Shown in pieces: positions 9,856 to 20,909 of a stretch of DNA of 25,490 bases. Under the pieces are notes generated by a model, which was not told the origin of the DNA, did not search any database, and saw only the letters and a program-made list of their open reading frames with translations. Source of the DNA: Haplosporangium gracile (Eukaryota; Mortierellomycota; Mortierellomycetes; Mortierellales; Mortierellaceae); contig JAAAUF010000609.1 in assembly GCA_015499985.1 (NCBI GenBank), positions 277 through 25,766 on the forward strand. The letters run 5' to 3'. The position numbers were made by a program, and so were the translations under genes. Each line of letters begins with the position of its first letter. Positions within the stretch are counted from its first letter, which is position 1.

Positions 9856-11844
9856 TCACCGCCCAGAGGCCCACAATCCAACGAGTGCCCATCCCAAAAC
9901 AAGCGGCACCCCCAGAACACAATAACTCCAAAACAGCATCGTCGCCATCTCACGTTCAAAAAATCCCTTGATCTGACAGAGTTGTGTCAAATTAATCGCC
10001 GTCGGCGCACCGGCCACCAACACCAACACCATCTTGAATACCGGATCTTGGGTAAGTGTTGGGGATAGGCTGGTCGGGTGGAAGAGGATGGCGGGTAGAC
10101 AGATCAAGGGCACTATGATGTTGCGTGCAAGGATCGCGTATCCGACTGGTGAGATTCTTTTGAACCGATAATGGCGATGATGACTGTGGTGGTTGCTGTT
10201 GTCGGAATTGTTGGTGTCAGGTGAGGATGGTATCTTCTCGTGGCAGTTGGTTCCTGGTTGTATTGCTGGTCCTGAATGGTCCATCGACGGTGACAAAGTA
10301 GAAGGAGACGAGGGCGATAGTAGTTGAGATTGCGAGTGTGTCGTTGTTGTTGTGGATATAGCCATCATCTCCGGTTGGTGCAGTGTAATCGATGAGGAAG
10401 CATGCGATGAGGGTAACCATGGCATCAACCCTTCGTTCACCACCCCTGAACCCTCACGGCTCTGATCCTCATCTTGTCCTTGTTGCAGACGATGACCCTT
10501 TTCCTTCTCTTTCGAAGACATGTCGTCCTGCTTGGGCTGCCCAGGAGTAGTCGCACCCATCGACGATGACGACGGCGAGGATGCCAAATGAACAACTTGA
10601 GCTCCAAGACAAAGAAGAATCAATGGAATGGCACCTGATCCGCACTCCTCCAGAGGATGGATCACAAACGCATAAAACTTTGACTCGGGGCTCATAAAGA
10701 ACTGGTGCAGGACCGGGACCAGCCCTACAACAAGCGCTACCAAGGCTGTAAGCAGTGGTGGTGTCAACACCTGGCAGATCTTGTCAAAGACTCGCGTCGC
10801 CTTTTGGAGTAGGGTTGTCGTTGTTGGAGGTTTGTTAGAAGCGAGTAAGAACGAAGGTGATGGTGATAGGTTTTGGTTGTGGTGCGTTTGAGGGTTGTTG
10901 TCGTTGTCCATGTCAATTCGAAACTCGTTGTCTCCTACCGACGACTCACGTTTCACAACCTCCTTTACCTCCATAACCTCACCCTCCTCCTTGCCTTCCA
11001 CCGCCCCCACATCTACCCCCTTCTCCAAACCATTATCCTTAGGAACCAACAACGAGAACCCATACGACCATCTTACCAAATTTCCAAAGATCGCATAAAA
11101 CAGAATATAACTCATCCCCCTCGCCGCAACCATCCCCCGCTCGTCCTTCTCATCCCTCAACAACCTCCCGCCAGCCCCACTCATCGCTAGCGACTGTACA
11201 AGCGCCATCGGGAGCGAGTTTGTGTTACTAAAAAACACTGACGCGATCACAAACTTTTCCTCGTCACGAGAGAAGCCGAGGAACCGGGATCCGACCTTGG
11301 CGATCGTCCATGAACAGAGGGAGAAGAAAAAGTAGAAGATGGGAATTGGATAGAACGCTTTAAATTGGTCCCAAGTGATGGTGGAAGCCATTTTTGTGAA
11401 GAGCAGACATGGTGTCAAGAAGTAAAGGTTCAGTTTTGACACAGCCTGCATAAAAAAAAAAAAAAGGGAAGTACGATAATGAGAATGCAGTCCAAAGGTG
11501 AGAATCAAATCTCATAAGATAAGGGATTCCAACCGCACAGCGCTGGGCGATTGGGATCAGTGCGTCATCATACCTTCTGGCCAGAGTGAGAGAGGTAGCC
11601 AGTCCGGGAGAGGATAACACCGCACGCAACAACGACAAGGACCTGACAGACCGCCTAGAATCCAGATCCAACAAAAAGAATATCGATATTCGTTGTCAGT
11701 TCAAAAACTTGCATAATGTTGTGGTAGTTTCAACAGAACGTGGAAATAAAAACTTGCTGGAGACTTGAAAAACTGGAAAGAAACGGTTATATATATGCTT
11801 ACCTCGCCTCCTGCAAGCAGCAGTACCGACAATTCAGAAGCCAT
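9856..11844 (-). CDS. PIN-like (auxin efflux carrier family, Mem_trans) transporter 1
   Basis: A multi-pass membrane transporter of the PIN/PILS superfamily (Pfam Mem_trans), which in fungi includes ER proteins such as yeast Ecm3; substrates of fungal members are poorly known. Exons (minus strand): 11803-11844, 11574-11654, 9856-11445. 570 residues, introns of 148 and 128 bp, both phase 0. About five N-terminal helices include LNLYFLTPCLLF and FFSNTNSLPMAL. A first hydrophilic loop (about 177-268) follows, then helices around LTPPLLTALVALVVG and IPLILLCLGAQ, a second Ser/Thr/His-rich loop (about 331-472), and C-terminal helices with the conserved APTAINLTQLCQIKGFF. The start is a 14-codon exon whose ATG fits the paralog downstream; the ATG at 11508 lies in intron 2. 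It shares 41 of the last 50 residues with gene 2. Confidence 0.88.
11452..11465 (-). repeat. T14 tract at the 3' splice site of PIN-like 1 intron 2
   Basis: Fourteen T on the sense strand run directly into ATGCAG, the acceptor before exon 3. The paralog has no such tract at the same junction. Confidence 0.8.
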
Positions 11845-13264
11845 TATATGATAAATAAGAAGAAGAGATGAGGATATAGAGGTGGCGAAAGATAAGAAAA
11901 AGGAAAGGGAGGGTGATCTAACGCTGGTGAGTGTGTAGTAAATAAACGAGGTAAAAGAGTAAAAAAAGTGAGCGAGCTCAAGAAAATGAATCTATTTATC
12001 TCAGTAGAAACTGAGGCATTATGAATACTCCCCCTCACCATGTTTCTAAAGCTAGGGCACCTCATTACCTTGAAGTCTCCAGCATTAGTTGGTTGCCAAT
12101 TTAAAATAGCCTTTCATGGCTCAAACTCGTCCCTCATTTTCACCATCCAGGGTACTCCGCTAACAACCCTCCTTGCCACTCGCTCTTAGACCCTCTTGGT
12201 ACCTGTCTCATACTATGACAACATACGCCTAATGTCCCTAACTATGGTGTGTTTGAGAGCGGTACTGTAGGACCGTCGTTCCCTCGGTAAAGAAAGTGAG
12301 TGGCCTTATCAAATCTATTGGCATAGCAGAATAGGAGGTAGATCTCTAGTAAATGAAGGGAGGATATTACTGGTGATGATCCTCAAGTCAGTTTTAGGTA
12401 ACAAATGATATTTACTCTCTCACACGTGTATCGAAATTGGGTATCGTCTGTTAGTAGAGTCATTCAGGCGTGCGGGAGCCAGCAACCTGCCAATTTATGA
12501 CGCGCTGCTAACGGTGCAAGCAAGAAAAAGATCCGCCGTTTTTACTGAAATTCATGCAAAAAATATGAACTTGATCGATAACGGTCGCCGTCTGAACGGG
12601 TCAGGAAAGCAACCCCAGCTGGACTAGGTAGTCAAACCCCGCTAGGCCCTTTACTTGGAGTCGCGTCCATCCAAGCAAAGTACTGGTGGCGGTACATATC
12701 TCATCGTCTCAGAAAAGGCATAAACAAAACCTGCCGCCCTCCCTTCGCCCAATCGCAAACTCCCTGCATTGGCACGTACACATACTCTTTCTTTTCGTTC
12801 TTCTCTCTATGTCCCCGGTTGTGACTAAATCTGAAAGCAGGCTTCAAATGCCCCTCTTAAGAACTTCATGAACTGCACATGAAAAGGCACAACACTCTTA
12901 TCTTTTTCTTCTACCGCTCAGCTCATACCATAATCAACATATACTCAGTTCACGGGTGCAGCGGCCCAGTCGGGTTTGCTCAATCGAGTCAGTCCCGTAA
13001 GCTTTATTGAGCTGTTTGCCTCCCAGCCTGACTAGCACACAAACACATGTTGGGCAAAAGTGAGCTGAGTCTGATTCTCGTGCATGTCTGTCTTGTTATC
13101 CAGAGAGTTAAACGTGATATAAGCAAGGACAGCTTTGCCCAGAAAAGTCTCACGCCGACCTCTAAGGTACACGAATGCCATATTCATTTTCATCATCAAA
13201 AGGCGTTGCATATGTTACATTTCGGGTCTATCCTATTGATAAACAACATAAAAATTGCACTATT
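11845..13264. other. 1.4-kb spacer between the two PIN-like genes
   Basis: No gene, tRNA or transposon end is supported. It holds the presumed promoter of PIN-like 1 at its left and the 3' UTR of PIN-like 2 at its right. Short open frames (for example 12686-12871 plus) have no recognisable motifs. A plus-strand frame stays open for about 70 codons around 12413-12627, but has no ATG at its start and no recognised similarity. Confidence 0.6.
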
Positions 13265-15725
13265 CTACCGTGCGGCAGCCCAGAGGCCGACGAGGGACCA
13301 TCCCAAAACACAAGGAATCCCAAGCACGCAATAACTCCAGAACAAAACCTGAGCCATCTCAGTCTCAAAGAACCCCTTGATCTGACAAAGCTGGGTCATA
13401 TTGATAGCCGTCGGTGCCGCAGCCAAGAGCATCAACGTCAGAGTAAAAGTCGGGTCCATGGTCAAGATGGGCGACATGGTCGAAGGATGGAAAAGAATCG
13501 CGGGGAGGCAGATCAAGGGTACAAGTAACATCCGTGCAAAGAGAGTGAATGCGACGGGCGTTACTTTCTTGTATCGGTGACCCATAAGATAAAGTCCTGA
13601 CTCCGCCAATCCATTGTCGGCCGATGGAATTGGTAGTGGTCTAGGTTCTGTTGTTGTGGTTGGTGGAGGGAGTTCATCGTCACTGGCCTGATCGATGTTG
13701 TCTTGATACAGAGTCGTCGACGAGGCCGCGAGGAAGAGAGATGGTCTGGACCTATCCTGTGTTTGTGATTTCCTGCTGCCGTGGTTTGGAATTCTCAGCC
13801 ATCCAGGATCCTCGTGCTCGTCGTCATCTGAGGAGCTCGAGTCGCTGCTACCATGTGCATGTGGAAAAACGGATGCTATATTGGCACTGCGGCGGCGTTG
13901 AGGAGCAGGTCGAGATGGATCTACTGTAGGCGTAGCGTTTGTCGAAGCCAGATGAACGACTTGCGCGCCAAGACAGAGCAGAATCATGGGGATGGCGGCT
14001 GCTCCGCACCCTTCGATTGGTCGGATCACATATGCGTAAACCTTGGAGTCAGCCCCCATGACGAGTTGATGCAAGGCCGGGACCAATCCAATGACCAACG
14101 CCAACAACGCCGTAAACAAGGGCGGCGTCAGCACCTGTCGTATCCGCTCGATGGCTGTTGTTGCCTTTTGTTTCAGCATCTTTCTAGTCGATCCCTTGGC
14201 GTGCTTCCGGCGTGGCATGAATCGAGCAGAAAATTCGCGGGGGCTCTGGACAGGCGAAATAGGTTGAAGATTGGTTGAATGGTGCTGCTTGGATTTCTTG
14301 GATGAGCGGAATATGGACGCGACCGAGTTTCGACGGGTTCGTGGATCCTGATCGTCAGTATCGTTATCGTCGTCGCTCATATATTCCGGGTGGCTGTGGT
14401 CATGATCGCTGTGAAGAGTCCGTGGAGACGAAGGTGCAGTGTCAATGAAGTGATGTGTCGTTTCAGATCCTGAGGGTTCGTCCACGTTGATGAGAACATT
14501 GCGCAATGATGGTTCCCGGTAAACTGTAGGAGGTGACTCGATGCTCGACGCAGGAGATGGTTCCGGGTCTTTTGGTACGAGCAGTGAGAATCCATAGGAC
14601 CAGCGGACCAAATTGCCAAAGATGGCATAAAAGAGAATGTAGGAGATACCCCTGGCGGCGGCTTGCTCCTGAGTATCGAATTCATCCCTGAGTAACCGGG
14701 CACCAGCAGCGCTTAGCGCTAATGACTGAACGAGTGCCATGGGGAGCGAATTGGTGTTACTGAAAAGGACTGAGGCGATCACAAACTTTTCCTCGTCATT
14801 GTTGAAGCGCAGGAACCGGGATCCGTATTTGGCGATGCTCCAAGAGCATAGTGAGAAGAACAAGAAAAAGACGGGAATCGGCCAGAATGCGATGAACTGA
14901 GTCCAGGTGATGGTGGAGGCGATTTTTGTGAAGAGTAGACATGGTGTCATGAAGTATAGGTTGACGTGTGAAATGGCCTAATTGGGGAATAAATGGTCAA
15001 GAAGCCATGGGTGTGAGATAGGAACATCTTCATCAAGGTGTTGTGAAACGAAATCACGGATGAAAAAATTGGCGGCAAAGCATGTACCTTTTGAGCCGAA
15101 TGTGAGAGATAGCCTCCCCGAGAGAGGATGATTCCGCAAAGGACAATCACTAAGACCTGACTGACAGCCTATTAAAGGAAATATGAAGTGAATCGTTTAG
15201 ATCCAGTTGGGAAGAAAGGATTTCGCGGTTCAAGTCCAAATGACTCCCCTTTCTGCCAAGACATCATCAACAACATCACTCAGAAGGGAGAGAGAAAAAC
15301 TTTACAAAAATAGTAAACGATAGACAGAGGGATAAGAAAAAAAAAACAGGAGAGATATGGTGTGATGGAAGAGCACTTTCAACAGGGTGAACGGAATGAA
15401 TGATCCAAAACGGATTGAGAGCGATGGAAGCTGCATAGGGACGTGCGTTGGTATTCGATTCGCTTTCAGTAACGTAAAATTTGTTCAGGATCAAGTTCAG
15501 GGTCAGGAGGATAGTCATGGACGGTTTCGATTAATTCAACGGCTGGAGCAGGAGCAGTAGTCTGCTGTGTTTTCAACTGATGACTTTCCTGCCCGCCTAT
15601 CCAAGAGTTGTCTGTCGATAAGTGAGGAGCAGGCGGTGTAGAAGAGGGAAGGTTAAAAAGGGTGTGGTGCGCCGTACCTCGCTTGCTGCAGTCAATAATA
15701 TTGACCAATCCATTGCCAAGGCCAT
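13265..15725 (-). CDS. PIN-like (auxin efflux carrier family, Mem_trans) transporter 2
   Basis: Tandem paralog of the preceding gene, with the same predicted role as a membrane carrier. Exons (minus strand): 15678-15725, 15088-15168, 13265-14977. 613 residues. Exon 2 is 81 nt in both copies and encodes 21 of 27 identical residues; both introns fall at the same phase-0 positions. Intron 1 is 509 bp here against 148 bp in the other copy. Transmembrane blocks are closely matched (NLYFMTPCLLFTKIAS, SVLFSNTNSLPMALVQSLA, MILLCLGAQVVHLAS, APTAINMTQLCQIKGFF). The two hydrophilic loops (about 179-325 and 389-514) are acidic, Ser/His/Arg-rich and not alignable with those of copy 1. The start is set by the ATG exon ending ...AASE before GTACGG; a second in-frame ATG four codons later is possible. 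Confidence 0.88.
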
Positions 15726-16289
15726 TGTATGATATGTGTTGTGTGAGGGCGAGTGTGTGTGTGTATGTATGTGTGTCTCGTGAAAGACTGAAAAGAAGAG
15801 TCCGAGTGTGTGGGCGGGAAAGAAAAAAAAATCAGGGGTTGTTCGTCAAGTGAGTTGGAAGGTGAGAGAATCCAGATGGATCAGTAAAGAAAGGAAGAGA
15901 GTGCGAGTAGAATGCAAGAGGGAAGGAGTGAAGTTAGTTGATGCAGAGAGGGAGTGAATGCGGGAAGAAAGGGGATGCAAAAGCTAGAGCGCGAGTGATA
16001 AAAGGCGGAAACGATGACGAAAGAAAAAATGAAACGAACGAAAAAAAAAAAGGACATCAAAAATCAGTGGAGCGAAAAAGACGTGATCCGTCGCATCACA
16101 ACTGATTCTGTACAGTGGGCGCACAAAAGTCGATCGCACATACACATTATTCATTTTGAGCAAAAAAAAAAATAGTCACCAAGTCGATGAACTTTACGCC
16201 TGAATGATTTTCCTTGGCATCCAAAATAAAAAAGACCCGGAGAAGGAATGAACGCTAAAGCCTTTAATAATCGCAGACACGCGATATGA
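15726..16289. other. Spacer: PIN-like 2 promoter and CTF18 3' UTR
   Basis: No gene is supported. Purine-rich plus strand with several A-runs, a GT-rich repeat at 15753-15776 close to the PIN-like 2 start, and an ATTAAA-type poly(A) candidate for CTF18 (minus strand, 16263-16268) about 22 nt after its stop. Confidence 0.6.
15753..15776 (+). repeat. GT-rich microsatellite with TATG interruptions
   Basis: Alternating GT units interrupted by TATGTATG, about 30 bp upstream of the PIN-like 2 ATG. It is therefore likely in its 5' leader or core promoter. Confidence 0.8.
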
Positions 16290-19200
16290 CTAGATCAACT
16301 CGTTGATAAACACCTTAGCTTTGACTGCATTCGAGAACCCCTCATTAAACTTGTACCAGATACGGGCCTTCTTCTTTGGACGGTCCATCTCCAACGACAG
16401 ACTTGCTCCTCCACTTGCACTCTTGTTCTGAACAACAATCGCCCGACCAAAGAAATCTGTCGCCTCCCTCATCACAATCTCTGCATCCGCAGCAGTAGCC
16501 AACGACGCCGACGCTTCAGTCTCCACACTAGCATCCTGACCGGCCATGCCAAAGAACGCACCCACCTTGGCCTCCTTCACCGCCTCTGCCCGACGCACCA
16601 ATTCCACCTCAATCTATAAATCAAAAATGAGAGTAAAATTGAGCAATAGATTAGACATCACACTAAAAACTTACGCTAGTCAGTAGCTACAATAATGCAA
16701 TACAAGAATCATCTCGTTACCTCTTGTGCAATCAACTGGCGAACAGCATATCGATTCGTGAGGACGTTCTTGAGTCCAATCGTCGAAAAGTCGCCAAGTT
16801 TTTCAATAGATCTATTATATGCAAAAGGCAAGCATGCCACGCGAGAATTGTTAGGATATCATCCAGGACCACCAAAACATCATACAATACCTACAAATTA
16901 CACATGATTTCATGGGAAGGGTCACGCACGGCTCCAAGCGGTAGAGGAATTGGCCATCCTCAGTCTTCTCCTGGACAAAGGTGAGCTGGAAGTGGATCAT
17001 GATGTCGACCAAGCGCTTCAAGATTTCCCGCTCATCAGGCTTAATCAACTGCTTGTTCACAGGTCGCAGGAAGGGCGAGAGAATCCTCAAAAAGGGCGAC
17101 AACAGCTCTGTTGCGAAGTTGCTCTTTCGGAAGTGTCGTTGGATCTTGGCTGGCAGGTTCAGAGCCATACCCTGCAGGATACTCTCGTTCGCCTTGTGTG
17201 CGACAAAAGACTGTATTGCGCATGATGTCAAGATGCGGGTAAGAGAAGTCATACCAGGAGGTGGTTAGTAACAAAATATTTCAACCTTACTATCCCACCC
17301 AGCAAGTGAAGAGTTCCAACAAAGCATGGAGTGATTCCATGTTTAATTTTCGATTACCTCATAGTCCTTGCGCGGGTATTCAATCTTTTGTCTCACACTT
17401 CCGGCAAAGAATCGATGGTAACTGGCAAGCGCATAGGCCATGTATCCGCCCACCTCGTACTCAAAGTTCGATGACACCTTGAAGTTGAGCTGGTCATAGA
17501 AGGCAAGCCACTCCGTGTTCTCTACCACTTTGTTCATCGCAACATCATGGAAGATCATCGTAGGATAGTTCTCAAAGCAGCCTAGCAGTTTTTACAAGCC
17601 ACCAAACCACTGTTAGATAAGACACGTCGAATAACATCCTACGACAAACTGCCTAGTTGATCTTCATACCTTGCATCAACTTGTCATAGTCGCCGTTGGT
17701 TTGGATGATGCTGACCATCCTGCTGACATAAGTATTATTATCATCTATAAGTTTAAGAGTCGAAAGGCAAAACGTGTCAGTACAATAGACTTCTGCTACA
17801 GAAAACGTCAAGGTGCACGTCCTCAGTAGAAAGTATTACCTTTAACAAGTCCCTCGCGACCTTCTTCCATGACCTTGAGAGCACTTCTCGTTTTCCGTGC
17901 GTATGTAGCTTGAAAGATCTCTTCCCAGACAGAAAACAACGACTTGTTTTGATCCTTGCGTCCAATGGTCGACTTGGTCAGTGCTTCCACGGTCAGTCCT
18001 CCACCACCGCCTCCACTATCAATTCCAATCCTGTGAGACGATGGCTGAGTAGAGGCCAACTTGCCACTTGCCCTGCTTTTGTTCTTGATGAACTGTAGTG
18101 TATTAAGACAAGATCGCATGTCTCCTTCGGTCATCTCGTACAGGACACCAAATGCACGTGTGTCACTCGGGACTTGCTCAATCTCACATATCTGCTGCAG
18201 TCGGTTGACAACAGTGCGGACAGAGGGTTTCCTGAACTGGTATATTTGAGCAATTGTCCGGAGTGGTCGCAAAACAGGAGCATATCTAAGTAGTCGCATC
18301 GAGAGTATAGCTAGTCAGTAAAATAGTACTCATCCCAGAATCATAGGGCAAGATGTTGCATCAAAGTACACAAGGTCACTTACTGGTCGTTGCAGATGCA
18401 GATGATGGGTCTCATCAAGGGCTTCTTGGTGAACTTTTTGTTTTTTCGATTGCTTCCTGCAGCTTTCATCTTTTCTTCTTTTGACGCCACTTCGACTGCT
18501 GCAATATCGACAAGAAGTTTGATAAAGCTCTGTTCGCCTCCACTCGAAGAAACGCCGTCAATCTCGTCGATGATCAACATATTGGGTTTATCGCTGCCGA
18601 GAATTGACTGGATCTCCAATGCTGCTTCGATCTTACCCTTGATAGAAGCTCCTGTCCGGTCGTCACTAATTATTTTTCCATAGTGCGAAATTTCGCGGCG
18701 TTAGAAAACAAACTCAAAGAAATGACATTACTTGCTGTGTGTCATGTTCTCCAAGCAAGGGCATTACCTCGCGTTGACCTCAATGACATTGTAGCCTGCT
18801 TGTCTAGCAATGACATGGGCCATGGTAGTCTTCCCCAGTCCTGGTGGTCCTGTCAACAAAAGCACCTTTCTGTCTGGACGTCCAAGCGCATCAGGCTTGC
18901 GGAACTAAAGTTTGCACATGGTAATTAATTTTGGTTAGTTGTTTTGCAGTGAATGAGTTCCCAGTCGGTGAGAAAGTCGAATTACGTACCTCTTTGAATT
19001 GCTGCTTCTTGTACTCGGGAGTAAACTTATTGAACTTTCGGCCGAAAACACACTGGTCCCATTCCTTGATCCAGCTCAGAACCTCCCGATTGACACGCTA
19101 TAGAAGATACAACGACAGTGCGTTAGTGCCCTTTGTTTTGACCCTGTTGTAGCCTCATATGGACGAGCAAGCTCACAGACACGGCGGCCTTACCTCATCA

Positions 19201-20909
19201 CCCATGAGATCTGTGTAGTTCTTGGGGCGATACTTGTCAACCCATAGACGCTCATTCGAGCCACTTGTAAGATTTTCGTCAAGATCAAGAACGTCGTCTT
19301 CCTCTTCCATCAAACGCTGCAGCTCTTCCTGCTTTTGATTCCTAATCTCGAGTTCCAGCTCGTCCATCATCCTATGGATCGGCGCGGAAAGCAACGAAGC
19401 GCCCTTTTCGTTTGCCAGCAACTGCTGCATGAACGAGTTCTATGCAAGTGAACGTACTATTATCAGCAAAAACGTCACCATTTCACGCGCCATCAAGAAT
19501 AGTTATCATTACGGAGAAGACAACCAAAGCTTACCTTTGAGTGATCCGTGCGCACTTTTTTAGCGAGATAGAATGTGGTCCCTGAACTGCTCTTGGCCTT
19601 GATGAATGATCCAGTTGCAGGCGGAAGTGTGTAATCGTACTTTTTCGCTTCCGGCACCTTGCTTTTCGTTGACATTCCAGGCTTGCCAGAAGGCCCTGGT
19701 CGTTGTAGCCTTGACCTCTTGCTCACCTCAACAGCATTCTCAAGAGCAGAATTGTTGATCAAAGCTGACTCCTCCAAGAATCGATCGTATTCTGCAAGAG
19801 TCTGAGAGGTGTCGCTTGTGTCCGCGAAAGTGGTGGGCGCTGCTCCGGGGACCTTGCGCTTGTTGGTGTCCGAGGTCTGAAGCTGCGTCAGCATCATTTC
19901 CTGTTCATGGAACTGCGCATCAAGAATTTCCTGAAGTCCTGCCTCCTCGTCTCTAAGCATCTCGTCCTCCCTGATCATATCGTTTAACATAGCATCCTGA
20001 TGTCTCGCCGACATCTCGTACAGCTCCTCCTCGTGCTGGCTGTGCGCATGACTCTTTGGAGTTCCTTGACCCGTTGAAGTAGAGGGGCGGCCAAATGAAC
20101 TGAGACGTAAAGGGATGGCCGAAGTGATAGTCGTACTTGAGGATGCAGTATGTGATGATCGAGTCATTTCCGTGACAAGTGGCGCGCCAGATTTGGTCCG
20201 ATGTGTTTGAGAGATGCTGAGCTTCTCTAGTCCCAGGTCATCGTTGCCAGGGTCATCAAGTGATTCCTCCGAAGTCTCCAGGAGTGGTATCCGCCGAGAG
20301 AAGAGGGGTTTCTTGTTCTGATTCTCCTCAAACTCAAGCTCACCATCGGCTCCGAACTGAGCAAAGAAATCGTCGCCGAAAAGGTCGTCGTCTTTCGGCG
20401 CAGATGTCGAGCTTTTACTCTGTCCTTGAGTAGAAGTGTTCGGTCCAAAAGGAATTGGGTTGGTGTGTATCCGGACATCCTGGTTGTTGTTAATGGTGTT
20501 GTTGGTGTCCGGACGGGCTGATATAGAGGAGGTAATTGGGGCAGCCCCAAAATCTTGACCAAAGTTCATCTCCAACGACTGGGACCCCATAGGCACATTC
20601 AGCAAGACATCATCGTCGCGAGCGATGATGTCGTCCTCCATCTCCTCATCCGAATCCATGATGATCCTTGATTTCCTGCTTGGCTGACTTGTGGGTGCTG
20701 GGGTGAGGCTGGGAATAAGCGTTGCGCCACTAAGCGGATATGTCAACAGTTCCTCGCTCCCTACGCTTTGGCTTGTATATTCGTTATCTGATCATTTGCA
20801 TTTGGAATTTCAGCTGGACGCGTTAGGTTTTTGCACTTGTCCTTTGTAGAGCGCCTTCGTCTTTCTTTCAGGTACGACTAGGAATTGTCAGTTTACCATT
20901 GTTGGCCAT
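16290..20909 (-). CDS. CTF18: Chromosome transmission fidelity protein 18 (Ctf18-RFC large subunit)
   Basis: The AAA+ large subunit of the alternative clamp loader Ctf18-RFC, which loads PCNA and works with Ctf8, Dcc1 and DNA polymerase epsilon in leading-strand replication and sister-chromatid cohesion. Exons (minus strand): 20897-20909, 19535-20787, 19194-19439, 18990-19097, 18768-18904, 18384-18665, 17840-18285, 17670-17744, 17358-17581, 16930-17210, 16721-16811, 16290-16613. Sum 3,480 nt, 1,159 residues. Residues 1-420 are a disordered acidic and Ser/Thr-rich region with a helical Met/Glu-rich stretch. Then come RFC box [18 protein letters not shown] (near 487-504), Walker [10 protein letters not shown] (559), NASDDRTG, Walker B LIIDEID (616), sensor 1 ICICND (674) and GDMRSCLN. 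The C-terminus ...[21 protein letters not shown] matches the conserved Ctf18 tail that docks Ctf8-Dcc1. If the 13-nt start exon is wrong, translation would begin at ATG 20659 (1,112 residues). Confidence 0.92.
20897..20909 (-). other. Proposed 13-nt first coding exon of CTF18
   Basis: ATG GCC AAC AAT G followed by GTAAAC. The next exon's frame is open upstream of ATG 20659 exactly as far as an acceptor (TGATCAG, AG at 20788-20789); an in-frame TGA overlaps that acceptor. Joining across the 109-bp intron keeps the frame (MANN-D-NEY...). CCTAAC lies about 35 nt before the acceptor as a branch point. Confidence 0.6.

Noticed and set aside
11446..11508. ATG at 11508 as the start of PIN-like 1.
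   Set aside because: The residues before AVSKLNLYF are intron read-through (a poly-Phe run from the T14 tract). Two upstream exons matching those of the paralog give a proper N-terminus.
12413..12627. Plus-strand frame open for about 70 codons in the spacer between the PIN-like genes, looking like a relic coding fragment.
   Set aside because: No start codon near its beginning, no recognisable motif, no terminal repeats. Length is within chance for DNA of this composition.
15227..15237. GGTTCAAGTCC, resembling a tRNA B box.
   Set aside because: It lies inside intron 1 of PIN-like 2. No D-arm (A box) or acceptor-stem pairing is found at the right distance on either side.
20818..20823. ACGCGT (MCB-like, MBF site) upstream of the obvious CTF18 ATG at 20659, tempting because replication genes are often MBF targets.
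   Set aside because: With the 13-nt start exon it falls inside intron 1, overlapping the CTAAC branch point. ACGCGT also occurs in coding DNA of this window (for example in the ABC transporter), so a single copy is not evidence.
9856..20909. The minus-strand gene run as a biosynthetic or hormone-transport cluster.
   Set aside because: No backbone biosynthetic enzyme or pathway regulator is present, CTF18 is a chromosome-maintenance gene, and each gene has its own spacer. Adjacency alone does not support a joint function.
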